From: Coffea arabica | Lineage: Eukaryota > Streptophyta > Magnoliopsida > Gentianales > Rubiaceae | DNA length: 64,000 nucleotides | Reading direction: 5' to 3' | Assembly: GCF_036785885.1 (NCBI RefSeq) | Contig: NC_092312.1 | Coordinates: 12,480,001 to 12,544,000 of the forward strand | Shown here: positions 1-10,436 of the stretch, piece after piece | Position numbering within the stretch: the first letter of the stretch is position 1 | Layout: each line of letters begins with the position of its first letter | Translations under genes and position numbers: made by a program | The notes under the pieces: generated by a model | Databases searched by the model: none | What the model was told of the DNA's origin: nothing | The model's input: the letters and a program-made list of their open reading frames with translations, nothing else

Positions 1-866
1 GCAGATTTGAGGAGGTCCAGGAAAGATGTAAATCTGCTGAAAGAGAGGCTAAAAGAGCAACAGAGTTGGCTGACCAGGCTAGAGCTGAAGCAGTTGTTGC
101 TCAAAAAGAGAAGAGTGAGATCCAAAGAACTGCAATGGAGAGATTGGCCCAGATAGAGAGAGCAGAGAGGCACCTGGAAAGCTTAGAAAGGCAGAAACTG
201 GATCTCACCAATGAAGTGGAGAAATATCGTGCTTCAGGGATGGATGCACTGGCCAAAGTTGAAATGCTGGAGGCGCGAGTGGGAGAAAGGGAGAAAGAAA
301 TAGAGTCACTGTTGGAATCGAATAATGAAGAGAGGACTAGCACAGTTCAAGTACTGGAGAAGTTGTTGGATACCGAACGTGCGGCACGTGCGGAAGCAAA
401 CAATAGGGCTCAGGCGCTCTCTGTTCAGCTGCAAGCCACACAAGGGAAGCTTGACATGCTTCAGCAACAGTTAACTGCAATGCGACTAAATGAAACAGCA
501 TGGGATGGTAAGTTGAAGACTGCATCACATGGAAAACGAGTGAGAGTGGATGACTATGAACTAGGGGTTGAGTCCATTCACGATGTGGGCGCTAATGATA
601 AAGCAAGTAGAGGAAACAAGAGGTCTAAGAGTACTAGTAGCCCTCTGAAATTCAGCACTCCCGAAGATGGTGGTTCAGTATATAGGGGTGATGAAGATAC
701 CCATAGCCAGCAGACCAACACTGAAGACTATACCAAGTTTACCATACAAAGACTGAAACAGGAGTTGACTAAACATAATTTTGGAGACGAGCTGCTACAG
801 TTGAAGAATCCAAACAAAAAAGACATCTTAGCTCTCTATGAGAAGTGTGTTATTCAAAAATCATAG
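1..866 (+). CDS. GBPL3: Guanylate-binding protein-like 3 (GBPL3), C-terminal part, 5' partial
   Basis: The reading frame is open from base 3 to the TAG at 864-866 and continues to the left of the window, so only the last 287 or so residues are seen. They form a long charged coiled coil (ERCKSAEREAKRATELADQA, NNEERTSTVQVLEKLL, ERAARAEANNRAQAL), then a basic stretch (KTASHGKRVRV, GNKRSKSTS) that could be a nuclear signal, then a short conserved tail (FTIQRLKQELTKH, LKNPNKKDILALYEKCV). This tail is typical of plant guanylate-binding protein-like proteins, which have an N-terminal dynamin-like GTPase domain (not in this window). GBPL3 in Arabidopsis is a nuclear, condensate-forming protein involved in defence gene expression. 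No break is seen. Family assignment rests on the coiled coil and tail; which paralogue it is remains inference. Confidence 0.85.
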   Translation, partial: RFEEVQERCKSAEREAKRATELADQARAEAVVAQKEKSEIQRTAMERLAQIERAERHLESLERQKLDLTNEVEKYRASGMDALAKVEMLEARVGEREKEIESLLESNNEERTSTVQVLEKLLDTERAARAEANNRAQALSVQLQATQGKLDMLQQQLTAMRLNETAWDGKLKTASHGKRVRVDDYELGVESIHDVGANDKASRGNKRSKSTSSPLKFSTPEDGGSVYRGDEDTHSQQTNTEDYTKFTIQRLKQELTKHNFGDELLQLKNPNKKDILALYEKCVIQKS

Positions 867-1599
867 ATTTGGAGGCTAGCTTAGTACAGGTAGAGAAATT
901 ATTAGGAGGTGCTTTCAGACCAGGATTTGTCGGTTTCTCTGGATGTGGCAGTAGATGCTTTTTCGTATTGAATTCTGTTAATTTGCGTTCTTGCTTGACA
1001 GTTACTGTCTTTGGCTCAGTGTGTAATTATGTGCTCGGAAAATAGTTTTTGGCTTGTTACTGTGAACTGTAACCTGTGTAACCATATCAAATTGACTTCA
1101 AACAGATAAAAGAGTAGGTGCCATTAGATGTAGGTCGTTCTTTGTTGATATTACATGAAATTGTTTCCCCGTTTAACTTAAATTTGTTTGGGTCGAGCTC
1201 CCTTTCTTTCTTAATTGTCTGTACCCCATGCGGACAAAAAGAGTAACCTTCATTAATTGTTATTTGTTACTGAGCTTAAGCAATTGTGCATGCCAGAATC
1301 TTTATGTCACATGGGTAAACATCTTTTGGATGAAATAAAGCACTGAAAGGTCCTCAACTCTTCAATAACAAACAATCTAAAGTATTCAAGGTCAAGGCGA
1401 TGATTAGTTTGCTTATGCCACAGAAAATCATTCTTGGACCTGTTGAATATTCTGAAACACACCTTATTGTTATTAATAGTTTATCACGTAAGTGTTTATT
1501 ATAAACAAACAAACTTCATTTTATTTTAAAAGGCATTGGTCCTTGCATTGCTCACAATAGTATACAAATATGACTTCAAAGAAAGTTGATAATACAATT
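867..1599. other. 3' UTR of the GBPL3-like gene and AT-rich spacer
   Basis: Directly after the stop codon lies T-rich sequence without a long reading frame, which should hold the 3' untranslated region and polyadenylation signals of the upstream gene. No further gene is seen. Confidence 0.5.
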
Positions 1600-1705
1600 C
1601 GCGATTTGAAGAAGAGGGACTTGGCCTCAGACACAGATTTTGTCAAGAATATGGGCGGCCATCAACTCCTCCGGCAGGCGTTTGAAGGGATTTTCTTGAT
1701 TATCT
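1600..1705 (-). pseudogene. F-box gene relic (fragment of the F-box itself)
   Basis: Read on the minus strand from about 1700, the sequence gives NPFKRLPEELMAAHILDKI, then a 4-base insertion (TGTG-like) shifts the frame, after which SEAKSLFF resumes. This matches the F-box core of the family members further right (for example NPFERLPDDLIVSHILDKI and EAKSLCLI at 15335-16285). Only about 105 bases remain; both sides are unrecognisable. It shows that the F-box cluster once reached to within 1 kb of the GBPL3-like gene. Confidence 0.75.
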
Positions 1706-3055
1706 TCCGGAATTTGTGCTGCTACTGTCTGATTAAGTATGGACTCCATTTTTCTTGACAGAACCTGAATCGCGAGGCCCAGAGAATTTTAGTATTTATT
1801 AAAGCTACTTGCCTACTAGCTACTATGATATTGCATTATGAACTTTGTTTTAACCCATTGGGAGCGAGGGATATGGGCAGGGGGATAAGTATAACAGTGT
1901 CATATATTTGTTAAAGAAATTACTTGTGCTTTCTTGTTGCTTGAGCATATGTACAGTACGAGACGGAGGAAAACAGCTATTACTGGGACGAAGCAAATTT
2001 TACTTGCGGCTAGAAAATATCGACCTATGCTATTCTCATAGGGGGAAATTTTTTTTTTTTTTTTTACCACTTTGATTTAGAGTGTTGCACGACCTTCTTT
2101 ATTTCTCTAAATGGTGCTTTATTTTATCTTGAACAAAAAATATTTATAGTATGAATATGAAAATTTATACTCCCACAATTATCAAACTAGTACAGTCTAC
2201 AATCATTTTTTGGCTAAACATGGGTTTTTTTTTTGTGCGAAGAGGAGGCAGGCCGGGGGGGGGGGGGGATCGGTTATAGACCACCGCCTTCTTTTTCCTT
2301 TTCTATTTCCCATATAAAACATGGATTCCCCCAAAAGAAAAAAAAAATCCTTCTTTGACAAACAAAGCAAAAATCTGTTGTTACAAATTTTAGTAGTAGC
2401 GTTATATACATCAAAAAGCACCTTGTCCCTCCTAATCTTTCTACCATTAAGTGGATCATAGGACCATGCTAGAGGGAATATCAGTAAAAAAATTTTACTT
2501 CTTGTACAAACATGCAACAAGTTGGATTGCTGAAATTGAGCCAACTACCCCCGTGGCTTGCTGAATGAATCAAATGGGCTTTAGTTGAAATACCATCAAT
2601 CTTTAAGTACAGATTTTTCTCATGGATGGTCCAGACCTGTGTTTTTAACTGGCTGTGGGCATGTCCACACTCCACTAGGGTTTCCACTAAAATTTTTCGT
2701 TTGGACCATATTTATTTGACTCATTAACGGTAAAGTTATAATGACAACTCTGCTAAACTTTCAGGGGGAAAATTAGGGGAAAAAAGAAAAAGAAAAACAA
2801 AGAAAATGAGGGATATAAATAGAAAATTGTTCGCCCCTGCCCCAGAGATCATATGCTCATGCTACTGCTTTCCCATGAGACCAGAGAAATGGTCAATTTA
2901 TTAAACGACATTAAGTCAGGGAGAAACTAAAATTAACCAAACATCATGATCTAATTAATACGCTAATGATATATGATGGATTATAGATGATGAGTCTAAA
3001 ATCAAACAGATAACCATACGATAAAGGAATTAACAACTAAAAGACTGATTAGTCA
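1706..3055. other. Gene-free AT-rich spacer
   Basis: Contains homopolymer runs, including T(20) near 2050 and G(14) near 2256, and short chance reading frames only. No coding similarity, tRNA or clear transposon end was recognised. Confidence 0.5.
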
Positions 3056-4192
3056 TTATATCATGCTACTTGCAATATATTCGTCTAAACAGGCTGGTTT
3101 CTTGAGCATTTCGGTGGCAGCTTCGCCAAAAACTTCCTCTTCCCCTTCAAAAGCATTTTTTGCTATCGATTCAACGTCTTCATCATCATTCAATGCACCC
3201 CATGTTATCGCAAAAATGGAGACCCCCTTCATCACACACCCTGTTGATGGAAGCCTGACCACTTTCGCATACCACAACTTTAGTTTCGGATCACTTTTAT
3301 TGCCAGCCATATTTGTTCCACTCCTCAACTCAGCAAGCTTTGCCGTCCCCAAAACAGCCTTCCCTTGTTTCATTCGATCTGTAATTACGATGCTTTGAAT
3401 CCGAGCAGGTAAGACAGGAGCAAATGTTCCGAACATTGTCAACATCGACCGAGCATCTTCTGAGACCTCCTCCAAAATGCACATCTCTTTCTCCATTTCT
3501 CGCCGGGCCAACACTACTACTTTTTGATCATTTTCCTCCTCTTCATTATGACAGACAGCAGGGCCTAAAGAGGCAGCGCTCCTTGCATGAAACAATATGA
3601 AGCCTCCAGAATTCTCAGGCTTGCTTTCTGCTTTCCACTTGAATATGGGCCCTGTTGGAAATTTGGGACTGTCTAGACCACCTTCAGTTATTAAGCTTGA
3701 AGGAGTTTTCAACATCTTACGCGACCCCGAGAATTCAACTTCCACATAGAGAAATTCGAGGGACCTGAATTTCATTATGAACCTGACCAATTGCAGAAGC
3801 AAGGTTATGCTTTTATCAGAAGAAGAGGAGGAGGGACGAGACTTTTGGGAGAGCCCGCTTAGGAAACGAAAGGGATTTACTCTCTTGAGGGAATGGAGGA
3901 GTTTCCTGGGCATGGATAGAGACTGAAATGTGGCGGTGGAAGTGGGTGCATGAGAAGGAACCCCGCCAGGGATGCCAAAAATAGTGCAAGAAATGGTCTG
4001 GGATTGAAGAACCAGGCAGGCAAAGCGTTTTGAGAGCAAATAGCAGCTGAAGAGGGTTTTGGCTTCAGGGATCTTGCCAAGTATATGGGATACTATCAGT
4101 TCATCTGGTAACCGATTGAAGTGATTTTGTTCTTCTTCTCCTTGAGGAATTTCTTTTGTAATCACAACGATTTCATTTTCATAAGTCGCCAT
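3056..4192 (-). CDS. F-box protein, AUF-like family (copy 1, intact)
   Basis: A single uninterrupted exon of 378 codons. The start at 4190-4192 (MATYENEIVV) was chosen over an in-frame ATG 39 codons upstream because all paralogues begin shortly before the F-box and a TATA box lies about 90 bases upstream of it. The F-box is near residues 27-70 (FNRLPDELIVSHILGKI, EAKTLFSCYLLSKRFACLV). It is followed by a Ser-rich insert (SRPSSSSSDKS), the family segment LEFLYVEVEFSGS, and the C-terminal block IQSIVITDRMKQGKAVLG, LPSTGCVMKGVSIFAITWG, KNAFEGEEEVFGEAATEML. F-box proteins of this plant group (AUF1/AUF2 and relatives) are expected to bind SKP1 and select targets for SCF ubiquitin ligases; the target here is unknown. 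It is the most divergent of the intact copies and is closest to the pseudogene at 5257-5870. Confidence 0.85.
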   Translation of the reverse strand: MATYENEIVVITKEIPQGEEEQNHFNRLPDELIVSHILGKIPEAKTLFSCYLLSKRFACLVLQSQTISCTIFGIPGGVPSHAPTSTATFQSLSMPRKLLHSLKRVNPFRFLSGLSQKSRPSSSSSDKSITLLLQLVRFIMKFRSLEFLYVEVEFSGSRKMLKTPSSLITEGGLDSPKFPTGPIFKWKAESKPENSGGFILFHARSAASLGPAVCHNEEEENDQKVVVLARREMEKEMCILEEVSEDARSMLTMFGTFAPVLPARIQSIVITDRMKQGKAVLGTAKLAELRSGTNMAGNKSDPKLKLWYAKVVRLPSTGCVMKGVSIFAITWGALNDDEDVESIAKNAFEGEEEVFGEAATEMLKKPACLDEYIASSMI

Positions 4193-4277
4193 TTCCTGTA
4201 ACTCTCTCAATTCAATTTTCTGAATAGGGAACTGAATTCTGAATTTTCTTGAGGTGGGATGAGGGTAAGAAAATCTC

Positions 4278-4285
4278 TTTATATA
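4278..4285 (-). promoter_or_regulatory. TATA box of F-box copy 1
   Basis: TATATAAA on the minus strand, about 86 bases upstream of the chosen ATG at 4192, a normal distance for a plant core promoter with a short leader. It supports the downstream start codon, since the longer reading frame would begin almost at the TATA box itself. Confidence 0.6.
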
Positions 4286-4309
4286 GGACCACTTCTCCTT
4301 GCCACCCAA

Positions 4310-5256
4310 GAATAAGGCATTTACCCCTTGGAAGATGCAATTTACAGGTGTCAGAACCAGCTACAAGGGAACCATGCAATTAGGTGTGATGCAAGTAGGA
4401 CAAGCGGCATATTCTTATTGTGCAACTAGCAGAGGATGCAAAGGTAGTCGCTGTGATTTATCTATTGGCATCATCATGAGATGCTCTCACGAAAACGAAA
4501 TTGGTATTTCTCGGCAAGAAAAGAATTTCCAGGCACGTGTTCTAAATTGACAGAAATACTACCAAAATATTTACCTATTAGAGACATACAATACAGTTTA
4601 TTTGGGCAAGTTTTTCCATTTTTTTTTAATCCTTTTTCGTTTGAAATTAGTTGAGTAGTTGTAGGACCTAATGCAGAGTCTTGATTCCAATTCATCTCCA
4701 TGCATTTGAAATTTGTATACCACATGAAATAGAAACTAAAAGGCAAATTCTGACTTTCTGATACACATTTTCTGAGTGCAGTGTAATTATGCATCTTATA
4801 GAATATGGGAACGATAAGTTCATTATTAACCATGTTTATACGTTCGTATACAGTATGTATACTTGGCTATTAAATTTGTTAACCAATTGATAAATGCTCA
4901 GTTGTTTGGAGTCCTATTCCTGAATTTATCATTACCATTTTTGAACTCCACTTCCACTGATGCAGGGGGAGCAAGAGTATGATGATGTTTGACTCGTAGC
5001 TGAGTTTTGTAAAAGATCTGCTTTTTTTCTGAAAATATAGAGGAGCAAGGAGCACAAGTTTTTCTCATTGGAAACAGCAACATGGCCATCTTAATTTAGA
5101 GAAAATTGACAAAGCTTACATGCCATGCCATGAAGGTAGATGAAAGAAAAACAGAAATCAAGCGAATGTAGGCAGCTGATAGGCTGTATATGAACAATTC
5201 CAGATCAGTCTCAGAATCTAACAACTAGTATCAACTTCAGATTGATCCAATCATTA
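4310..5256. other. Spacer between F-box copies
   Basis: Promoter-side DNA of F-box copy 1 followed by AT-rich sequence. No gene or readable transposon end was recognised. Confidence 0.45.
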
Positions 5257-5870
5257 TCAAATCGGTAGTCTGGCAGGTTTCTTCAGCATATCAGAAACAG
5301 CTTCACCAAAAATCTCATCCCCTTCAAAAGCATCTTTTGGGACAGATTCAAAATCTTCATCATTATCAGTAGCTCCCGCTTTCAGTGCTAAAACAGTCAC
5401 CCCCTTCATCGCATTGCCTGAAAAAGGCAGCCTAAATAACCACAGCGGCACTCCACACCTTGAGCTTCCCATCATTTCGGGTCATAACCGTACTTCTACT
5501 CCGCAACTCAGCAAGCCTTTCCGCCCCCAAAACAACCTTCCCTTGTTTCATTGAATCAGTAATTACAATGCTTTGAAGCTGTTCCGCCAGAAAAGGAGCG
5601 GCTTCTGTAAACGGAATCAACCTGAGAAGAGCATCTTGTACAGCATCCTTGAAGATGCACAGGTGTTCGCATGCGCCTCGTCGGGCCGTCAGTTCTTCTC
5701 CATGATTATGATTCATGCTCACCACCACCATCAGCCACAGGAGCAAGACCCTTTGCAAGAAACATTATAAAGCTTTCTGAGCTTTGACTCTTGAACTCTC
5801 TCCATTTCGTGCAACTCTCTCAATCCTCACGGGCAACTGCTTTCTGATTTTCTTTGCCATGGGCTGGAAG
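5257..5870 (-). pseudogene. F-box pseudogene with internal deletion and frameshifts
   Basis: The C-terminal half is clear: SSESFIMFLAKGLAP, LQSIVITDSMKQGKVVLG, then FSGNAMKGVTVLALKAGA and DAFEGDEIFGEAVSDMLKKP, all matching copy 1 at 3056-4192. The F-box half is missing. Bases upstream of the ATG at 5803-5805 (TTGAGAGAGTTGCACGAAATGG) instead match the 5' leader of copy 1, so a deletion of roughly 0.6 kb joined the leader and start codon to the middle of the gene. Two frame changes follow: one near 5720-5750, and one 4-base insertion at about 5434-5438 (GTGGTT-ATTT-AGGCTG where AGGCTG should follow directly). It cannot make the family protein. Confidence 0.85.
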
Positions 5871-6966
5871 TGGAAGAGACTAGCTGAGACAATCTTTGTT
5901 TTCAGATTATAGAGTATAGCGGGGCTAATCGTGATTTGGTACCCAAGAACATGGTAGGATCATGGAGTGGAGAGGTTAGAGCTAGTGCTACAGCGCTGCT
6001 CTGTCATGTTTTGAGGGCGTTGTTGGTTTTTGTCTCTTCTCAGGTGTCAGTTAGTCCCCGAGCTACAAATTTGGATAATTCAGAAATGGAAAGCTAATAT
6101 GCGACTCATGCTATTTTATCAAGCTACGCTATCATAACCGCTTGGTACTTTCACAAAAAGACTCGAAACAAGCGACAATCATTTGATTGTGCTTTGCAGC
6201 TAAATGCCCATGCAAAACAACCCGAAAAGAAAGTTGACTTGTTTTCTCCTCTCTTCGTTAAAGTCCACGTCTAAATCACAGGTGACAAATCTACAAACTT
6301 GGGGAGAAGAAAGGTTACGAAGAAGCAAAACTTGGATGATCCGAATACAGTAGTGTGGTGAGCTAGCAATTGTAAAATCCGTTTCATCTACTTGAATGGG
6401 TTCAGAATACTCCTCGTGTGTTTTGCTACAAATTAAAAGAGGAAAAACAAGATGAACTCTTAATACTCGTAATGAGACGGAATCAAAATTCATCTGCTCG
6501 AAACATTTCCTCAGAACTCCCTGTTGAGCATTCTTCACTGTATAGCTAGCTTCTCTTATCAAGGACATACAGTTTTAGAAAAGGCGAGCATGTTTATTTC
6601 AATCTCATCTATCATGACCATGGATCGGAATTTTTTTGAGAAATATATTTGCAACATTTTGTATGTACGCTCCAATTCACTCTAGTAACTCACGTGCATC
6701 ACATTTTAAAAAAGTACTTGGAAAATGCAATTGAATGAATATCAATCATCAGGAGACGCAACTGGAGTTTATATAGACGTCATTTGTTGAAAGACTTGAA
6801 TCAATGGCCTATTGATTTCTGTTATTAAAATCCCAAAACAGCATAAAAGCTAATTTCTTTTTGTACCCTGTTAATAAAACTTTTTCAACTTTTTGATTAA
6901 GCATATAGCACCTACTAGGTCAAGAAGATGAAAAGCATACTGTAGTAATTTGACATACATACATAC

Positions 6967-7003
<37 letters not shown>

Positions 7004-7188
7004 AAATAAAATAAAAAAGTGATTAAAAAATATATTAACAAAAAAATATAAAAATTTTCTGCAAAAAATCACAATTCAAGCAAGGCCTTATTTTCTGGCC
7101 CACTAAAAGTTCACCACATATATTTGCTGCACAAAATGACTAAACAGTCCACGAAATAGAAGCTCCAAAAAAGTTCGAGACTCCTCTC
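5871..7188. other. AT-rich spacer with MITE fragments and (AT)n
   Basis: Holds an (AT)n microsatellite at about 6967-7002 and fragments related to the GTTTGGATTGC MITE family (near 6616-6730 and 7000-7070: TAAAAAAGTGATTAAAAA-type interior). A 122-codon minus-strand frame at 6200-6568 has no recognised similarity and is not accepted as a gene. Confidence 0.45.
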
Positions 7189-8139
7189 TCAGTACAAGCT
7201 GAGACGAAATGAAAAGTCCTGTGCCGGCAGAACTTCATGTGAAATCAAATCCCTCTTCATCATTTCCACTGCAGCTTCCACATAAACTTGGTGATCATCT
7301 TCCCCATCAAAAGCTTCTTTGGCAATCAAAAGATCATCATAATCGCTCCTCTCGTTGCCTTTGCTAATAAAAAGAGTTACAATCTTCATCACACCGCCTG
7401 ACGATGGAAGCTTCAGAAACGGTGCGTGCCACACTCTGATGCTTGTCTCTCCATCCCCAAAATTACTATTTCCATTCCTCATCCGAATAATATCCCTTCG
7501 TGCAAAACGAACCTTTCCTTCCCTCTTTGAGTCAGCGACCACAACTTTTTGAAGGGATTCTGGCAGCAAACGAACCAGCATTTTCACGAAGTTGAAGCGC
7601 CAACAGGCCATGTTCATACAACAATTGAAAAACCGCCTAAGCAAACTTATTAGATCAGGATTAACCGCATTGCCCTGATCATTATCGTCGTCAGTAGTAG
7701 TTAATCGAAGGCTTCTAGCTGTAAGGACGATGAAGCTTGCAGATTCGGAGTCAATCTTCCACTTAACTACTGGTGGGTCCACGTCGACGGTGAGATTCCG
7801 AGAATAGTCAAGTTCGACATAGAGGGATTTTATGGAGCTGAATTTAGCCAAAAATTTGGCAGAGGTTTCGAAATCGAGGACTTGCCCGGGGGCCCTGGCC
7901 CAATAAAGATCAACTCTGAGGGAAATAACCTGGGTTTGGTAAACTAGAGAATAAAAACGCCTGGAAACTAATGAAATCAAGCAGAGGGACTTGGCCTCAG
8001 AGATTTTGTCCAGAATATGGGAAACTATCAAGTCGTCTGGCAAGAGTTTGAAGGGATTCTTTGACGATTCTTCTCGTTTCAGAATCGAATGTGGCGGTTC
8101 TTCAGCTGCTAGCACAGTCTGGTGGAGTGAATCCTCCAT
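7189..8139 (-). CDS. F-box protein, AUF-like family (copy 2, intact)
   Basis: A single exon of 316 codons starting MEDSLHQTVL. The F-box is at about residues 32-75 (LLPDDLIVSHILDKISEAKS, LISLVSRRFYSLVYQTQVIS). Then come KFSSIKSLYVELDYSRNL, PPVVKWKID, a Cys-containing helix (FFNCCMNMACWRF), and the C-terminal family block LPESLQKVVVADSKREGKV, LPSSGGVMKIVTLFI, KEAFDGEDDHQVYVEAA. The role is inferred as substrate adaptor of an SCF ubiquitin ligase. It is a close paralogue of 15335-16285: same length, about five residues in six identical by eye. About 230 bases upstream of the ATG are also shared (including GAGGTGTATCGTG-like and CCCGGTCACGC motifs), so the promoter was duplicated with the gene. 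Confidence 0.88.
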   Translation of the reverse strand: MEDSLHQTVLAAEEPPHSILKREESSKNPFKLLPDDLIVSHILDKISEAKSLCLISLVSRRFYSLVYQTQVISLRVDLYWARAPGQVLDFETSAKFLAKFSSIKSLYVELDYSRNLTVDVDPPVVKWKIDSESASFIVLTARSLRLTTTDDDNDQGNAVNPDLISLLRRFFNCCMNMACWRFNFVKMLVRLLPESLQKVVVADSKREGKVRFARRDIIRMRNGNSNFGDGETSIRVWHAPFLKLPSSGGVMKIVTLFISKGNERSDYDDLLIAKEAFDGEDDHQVYVEAAVEMMKRDLISHEVLPAQDFSFRLSLY

Positions 8140-9393
8140 TTCTCACAGAAATTTGAGTCTGAACTCTCAGATTGCTGAAGCAGAGAACTGATCTTGCAGC
8201 ATTTAACTACACTGATGATTTTTGGAGATTTTTTAATATTTGTTGGTTCTCGTGCCCTAGGTGTATCGTGCAGTATAAGGCTATAAGCCACGGACTGACC
8301 AATCCCGGTCACGCAGAGGAGGAGAAGAAGGGAAGAGGAATTAGTCAGTCCGGGAAATTGAAATGAATGGCGGGAAAAAAGGAATTCTACTATCTCTCTG
8401 AAACAAGCTTTGCTTTGGGCTCTCTCTATGGGGACTGGGCTCCCAGCTAAAGCCTATTGAGGAATTTCCACTTTGACCACCAATTGTAAGATTCGAAAGG
8501 GCAAATGCACTGCAATTTTCTTAGTGTAACTAAAAATTTAATTAAATTTTCCTTACCATTGCGCATTTTGCGTACCACAAGCGATCCCATTGCAACCAAG
8601 CTCCTGTTGTTAAATTAGGGCAAATAACATTTTAGCTCCTGTTGTTAAATTAGGGTTTTTTCCCACCTAACCAAATAAGCAGCCAATGCAAAATCTTGCG
8701 CCTTTGGGGGTGCGGGTGGTGATCTTCTGAGAGTAGCATTCTCCCCGAAGAAAATAATTCACTTTGAATTATAAACTATACAAGAATTACGTAAGGTATA
8801 AAAGTGATTAGGAAATGCAGCTACAAAAAATATAAAAAATTTTCTGCGTAAAAAAGATGACTAATCCTTTTCTCTCCCATACATAATTTCTCCGAAAACA
8901 TGAAATCTTCTTTTCTGTTTTATTTTGGCGAAATTTTCTCATCTTTTTTACACTCAAATCGAAATGTTCTCTTCTTTTGTTCTCTTTTCTGTGCACAAGT
9001 GTATACCCCCAAGTTATAGATCACAATTAACATATCCCGCCAGATCAGATAAAGTGAAGAAAATCACGAAGAAGCGTATTAGAATATTACAACATGGTTG
9101 AGCTAAAAATTTTAAACTCAGGTGCTTAGAAAATTTCGGTGGAGTGGATGTAGAATTTAATTTGTTAATGTATTCAAAATTGGTATTTTCAAGGAAAATA
9201 CAAGAAGAAAATATGAGACACAACTAAAGCTTCATTGTTTACACTTGACATTTGATAATACAGCTGTTACATGTTTTGAGCATCTGGTGAAAGTCATACT
9301 TCTGTTATTCAAAAGTTGTGTGCAAGAGAAGTCGATAGTTGCATCTTTTGTTGAAGTAGTTTAACATAGTTGTATTATCTATTAGAGCTGTAT
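8140..9393. other. Promoter of F-box copy 2 and AT-rich spacer
   Basis: The first 230 bases are homologous to the region upstream of 16285. Near 8599-8657 a segment of about 20 bases (CTCCTGTTGTTAAATTAGGG) occurs twice with a 13-base gap. A MITE-like A/T-rich piece lies near 8800-8850. No gene is seen. Confidence 0.5.
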
Positions 9394-9699
9394 TATCTAT
9401 TAGGGTTAATACCACTTTGTCCCCCCAAACTTTGGACGATTACCCACTTCAGTCCCTAAACTTCAAAATGGGACACTTAAGTTCCTAAACTTATAAATAC
9501 CTCCCACTTAAGGAAAATTGTTAACAAATCCTGAATACCGTTGGTGGTCGAAGTGTCCCATTTTATAAGGGTTTAGGGATTTAAGTATCCCATTTTATAA
9601 GTTTAGGGATTTAAGTGACAGGTATTTATAAGTTTAGGGACTGAAATGGGTAATCGTCCAAAGTTTGGGGGGACAAAGTGGTATTAACCCTATCTATTA
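9394..9699. mobile_element. Mutator-type MITE with 9-bp target duplication
   Basis: The element spans 9403-9690 (288 bp). Its terminal inverted repeats are about 60 bp, nearly perfect (GGGTTAATACCACTTTGTCC at each end, one mismatch near base 45). It is flanked by the exact 9-bp duplication TATCTATTA at 9394-9402 and 9691-9699. Long inverted repeats with a 9-bp duplication are the mark of Mutator-like elements. There is no transposase, so it is non-autonomous. The intact ends suggest a fairly recent insertion. Confidence 0.9.
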
Positions 9700-10338
9700 T
9701 GTCCTTAATTATACTTTGTCGGAAGAATGGATTATAGACCACCAGCCTCAATTAAAAAAAAAAAAAAAAAAAAGGGTTGATGTTCAAGGGTTTGACCAGC
9801 CCCGAATGTCATCAACACCGCGAAAACAGGTTAAATTAATTCTAAGCCCAAGTCATCGTATTACTCGGACATGATTATGATTTACTGCAAACATTCGCAA
9901 ACAGTCTTGTAAATGTGGAAGAATGACTTGCACTTTATTCAACCTAATTTAAACTGCTCATCAAGATTCAGTTTTAGATGATGAATTGGTCAGTAATTTG
10001 CTCCTACAAGAAATTTCTGTTAAATAGAATTATGTCTTTGGAAGCTGCCACCAAATTATGTTTCTGCCCCAAAAGGAAATTGCTTGCCGTGGCTGCTGAC
10101 CAGCTCGAGCCCAAGCCAACGTAATTTAGAAAGAGTTTTCGGGCAGCTTCCCGTGCAACTTCGAGGAAGGCCTACCACCTGACGCCGCCATGTAACGGCC
10201 AAGAAATTTAACTGCAAAAGCGCCCCGAATCCAACGTAAGACACCCTCATCTGTACATTAGTTGGCATCTCCTTCGCCCCTACCACTCCTTCCACCAAGA
10301 AATTTCGCTCTTTGATCGATCTTCTGCCCATCCCTTGT
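9700..10338. other. Spacer and upstream region of the EF-hand gene
   Basis: Contains an A(19) run near 9757 and GC-richer sequence from 10060 on (clusters of CCACC and GCC motifs) that probably belongs to the promoter of the gene at 10437. No additional gene is recognised. Confidence 0.4.
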
Positions 10339-10346
10339 TATTTAAA
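10339..10346 (+). promoter_or_regulatory. TATA box of the EF-hand gene
   Basis: TATTTAAA on the plus strand, 91 bases upstream of the ATG at 10437, followed by a C/T-rich leader. Position and context fit a plant core promoter. Confidence 0.55.
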
Positions 10347-10436
10347 GCCCTCTAGCACCATCCCTTCCTTCACATCAACTTCTTGTCTTAGGCTCTTAGC
10401 CTCTCCTTCGTGCATCAATATTTGGTACCGAAAATA

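Noticed and set aside
2203-2544. 113-codon minus-strand frame
   Set aside because: Poly-Pro from a poly-G run and poly-Phe from A runs; no domain visible.
6200-6568. 122-codon minus-strand frame
   Set aside because: No similarity recognised, no promoter or splice context, and composition like the surrounding spacer.
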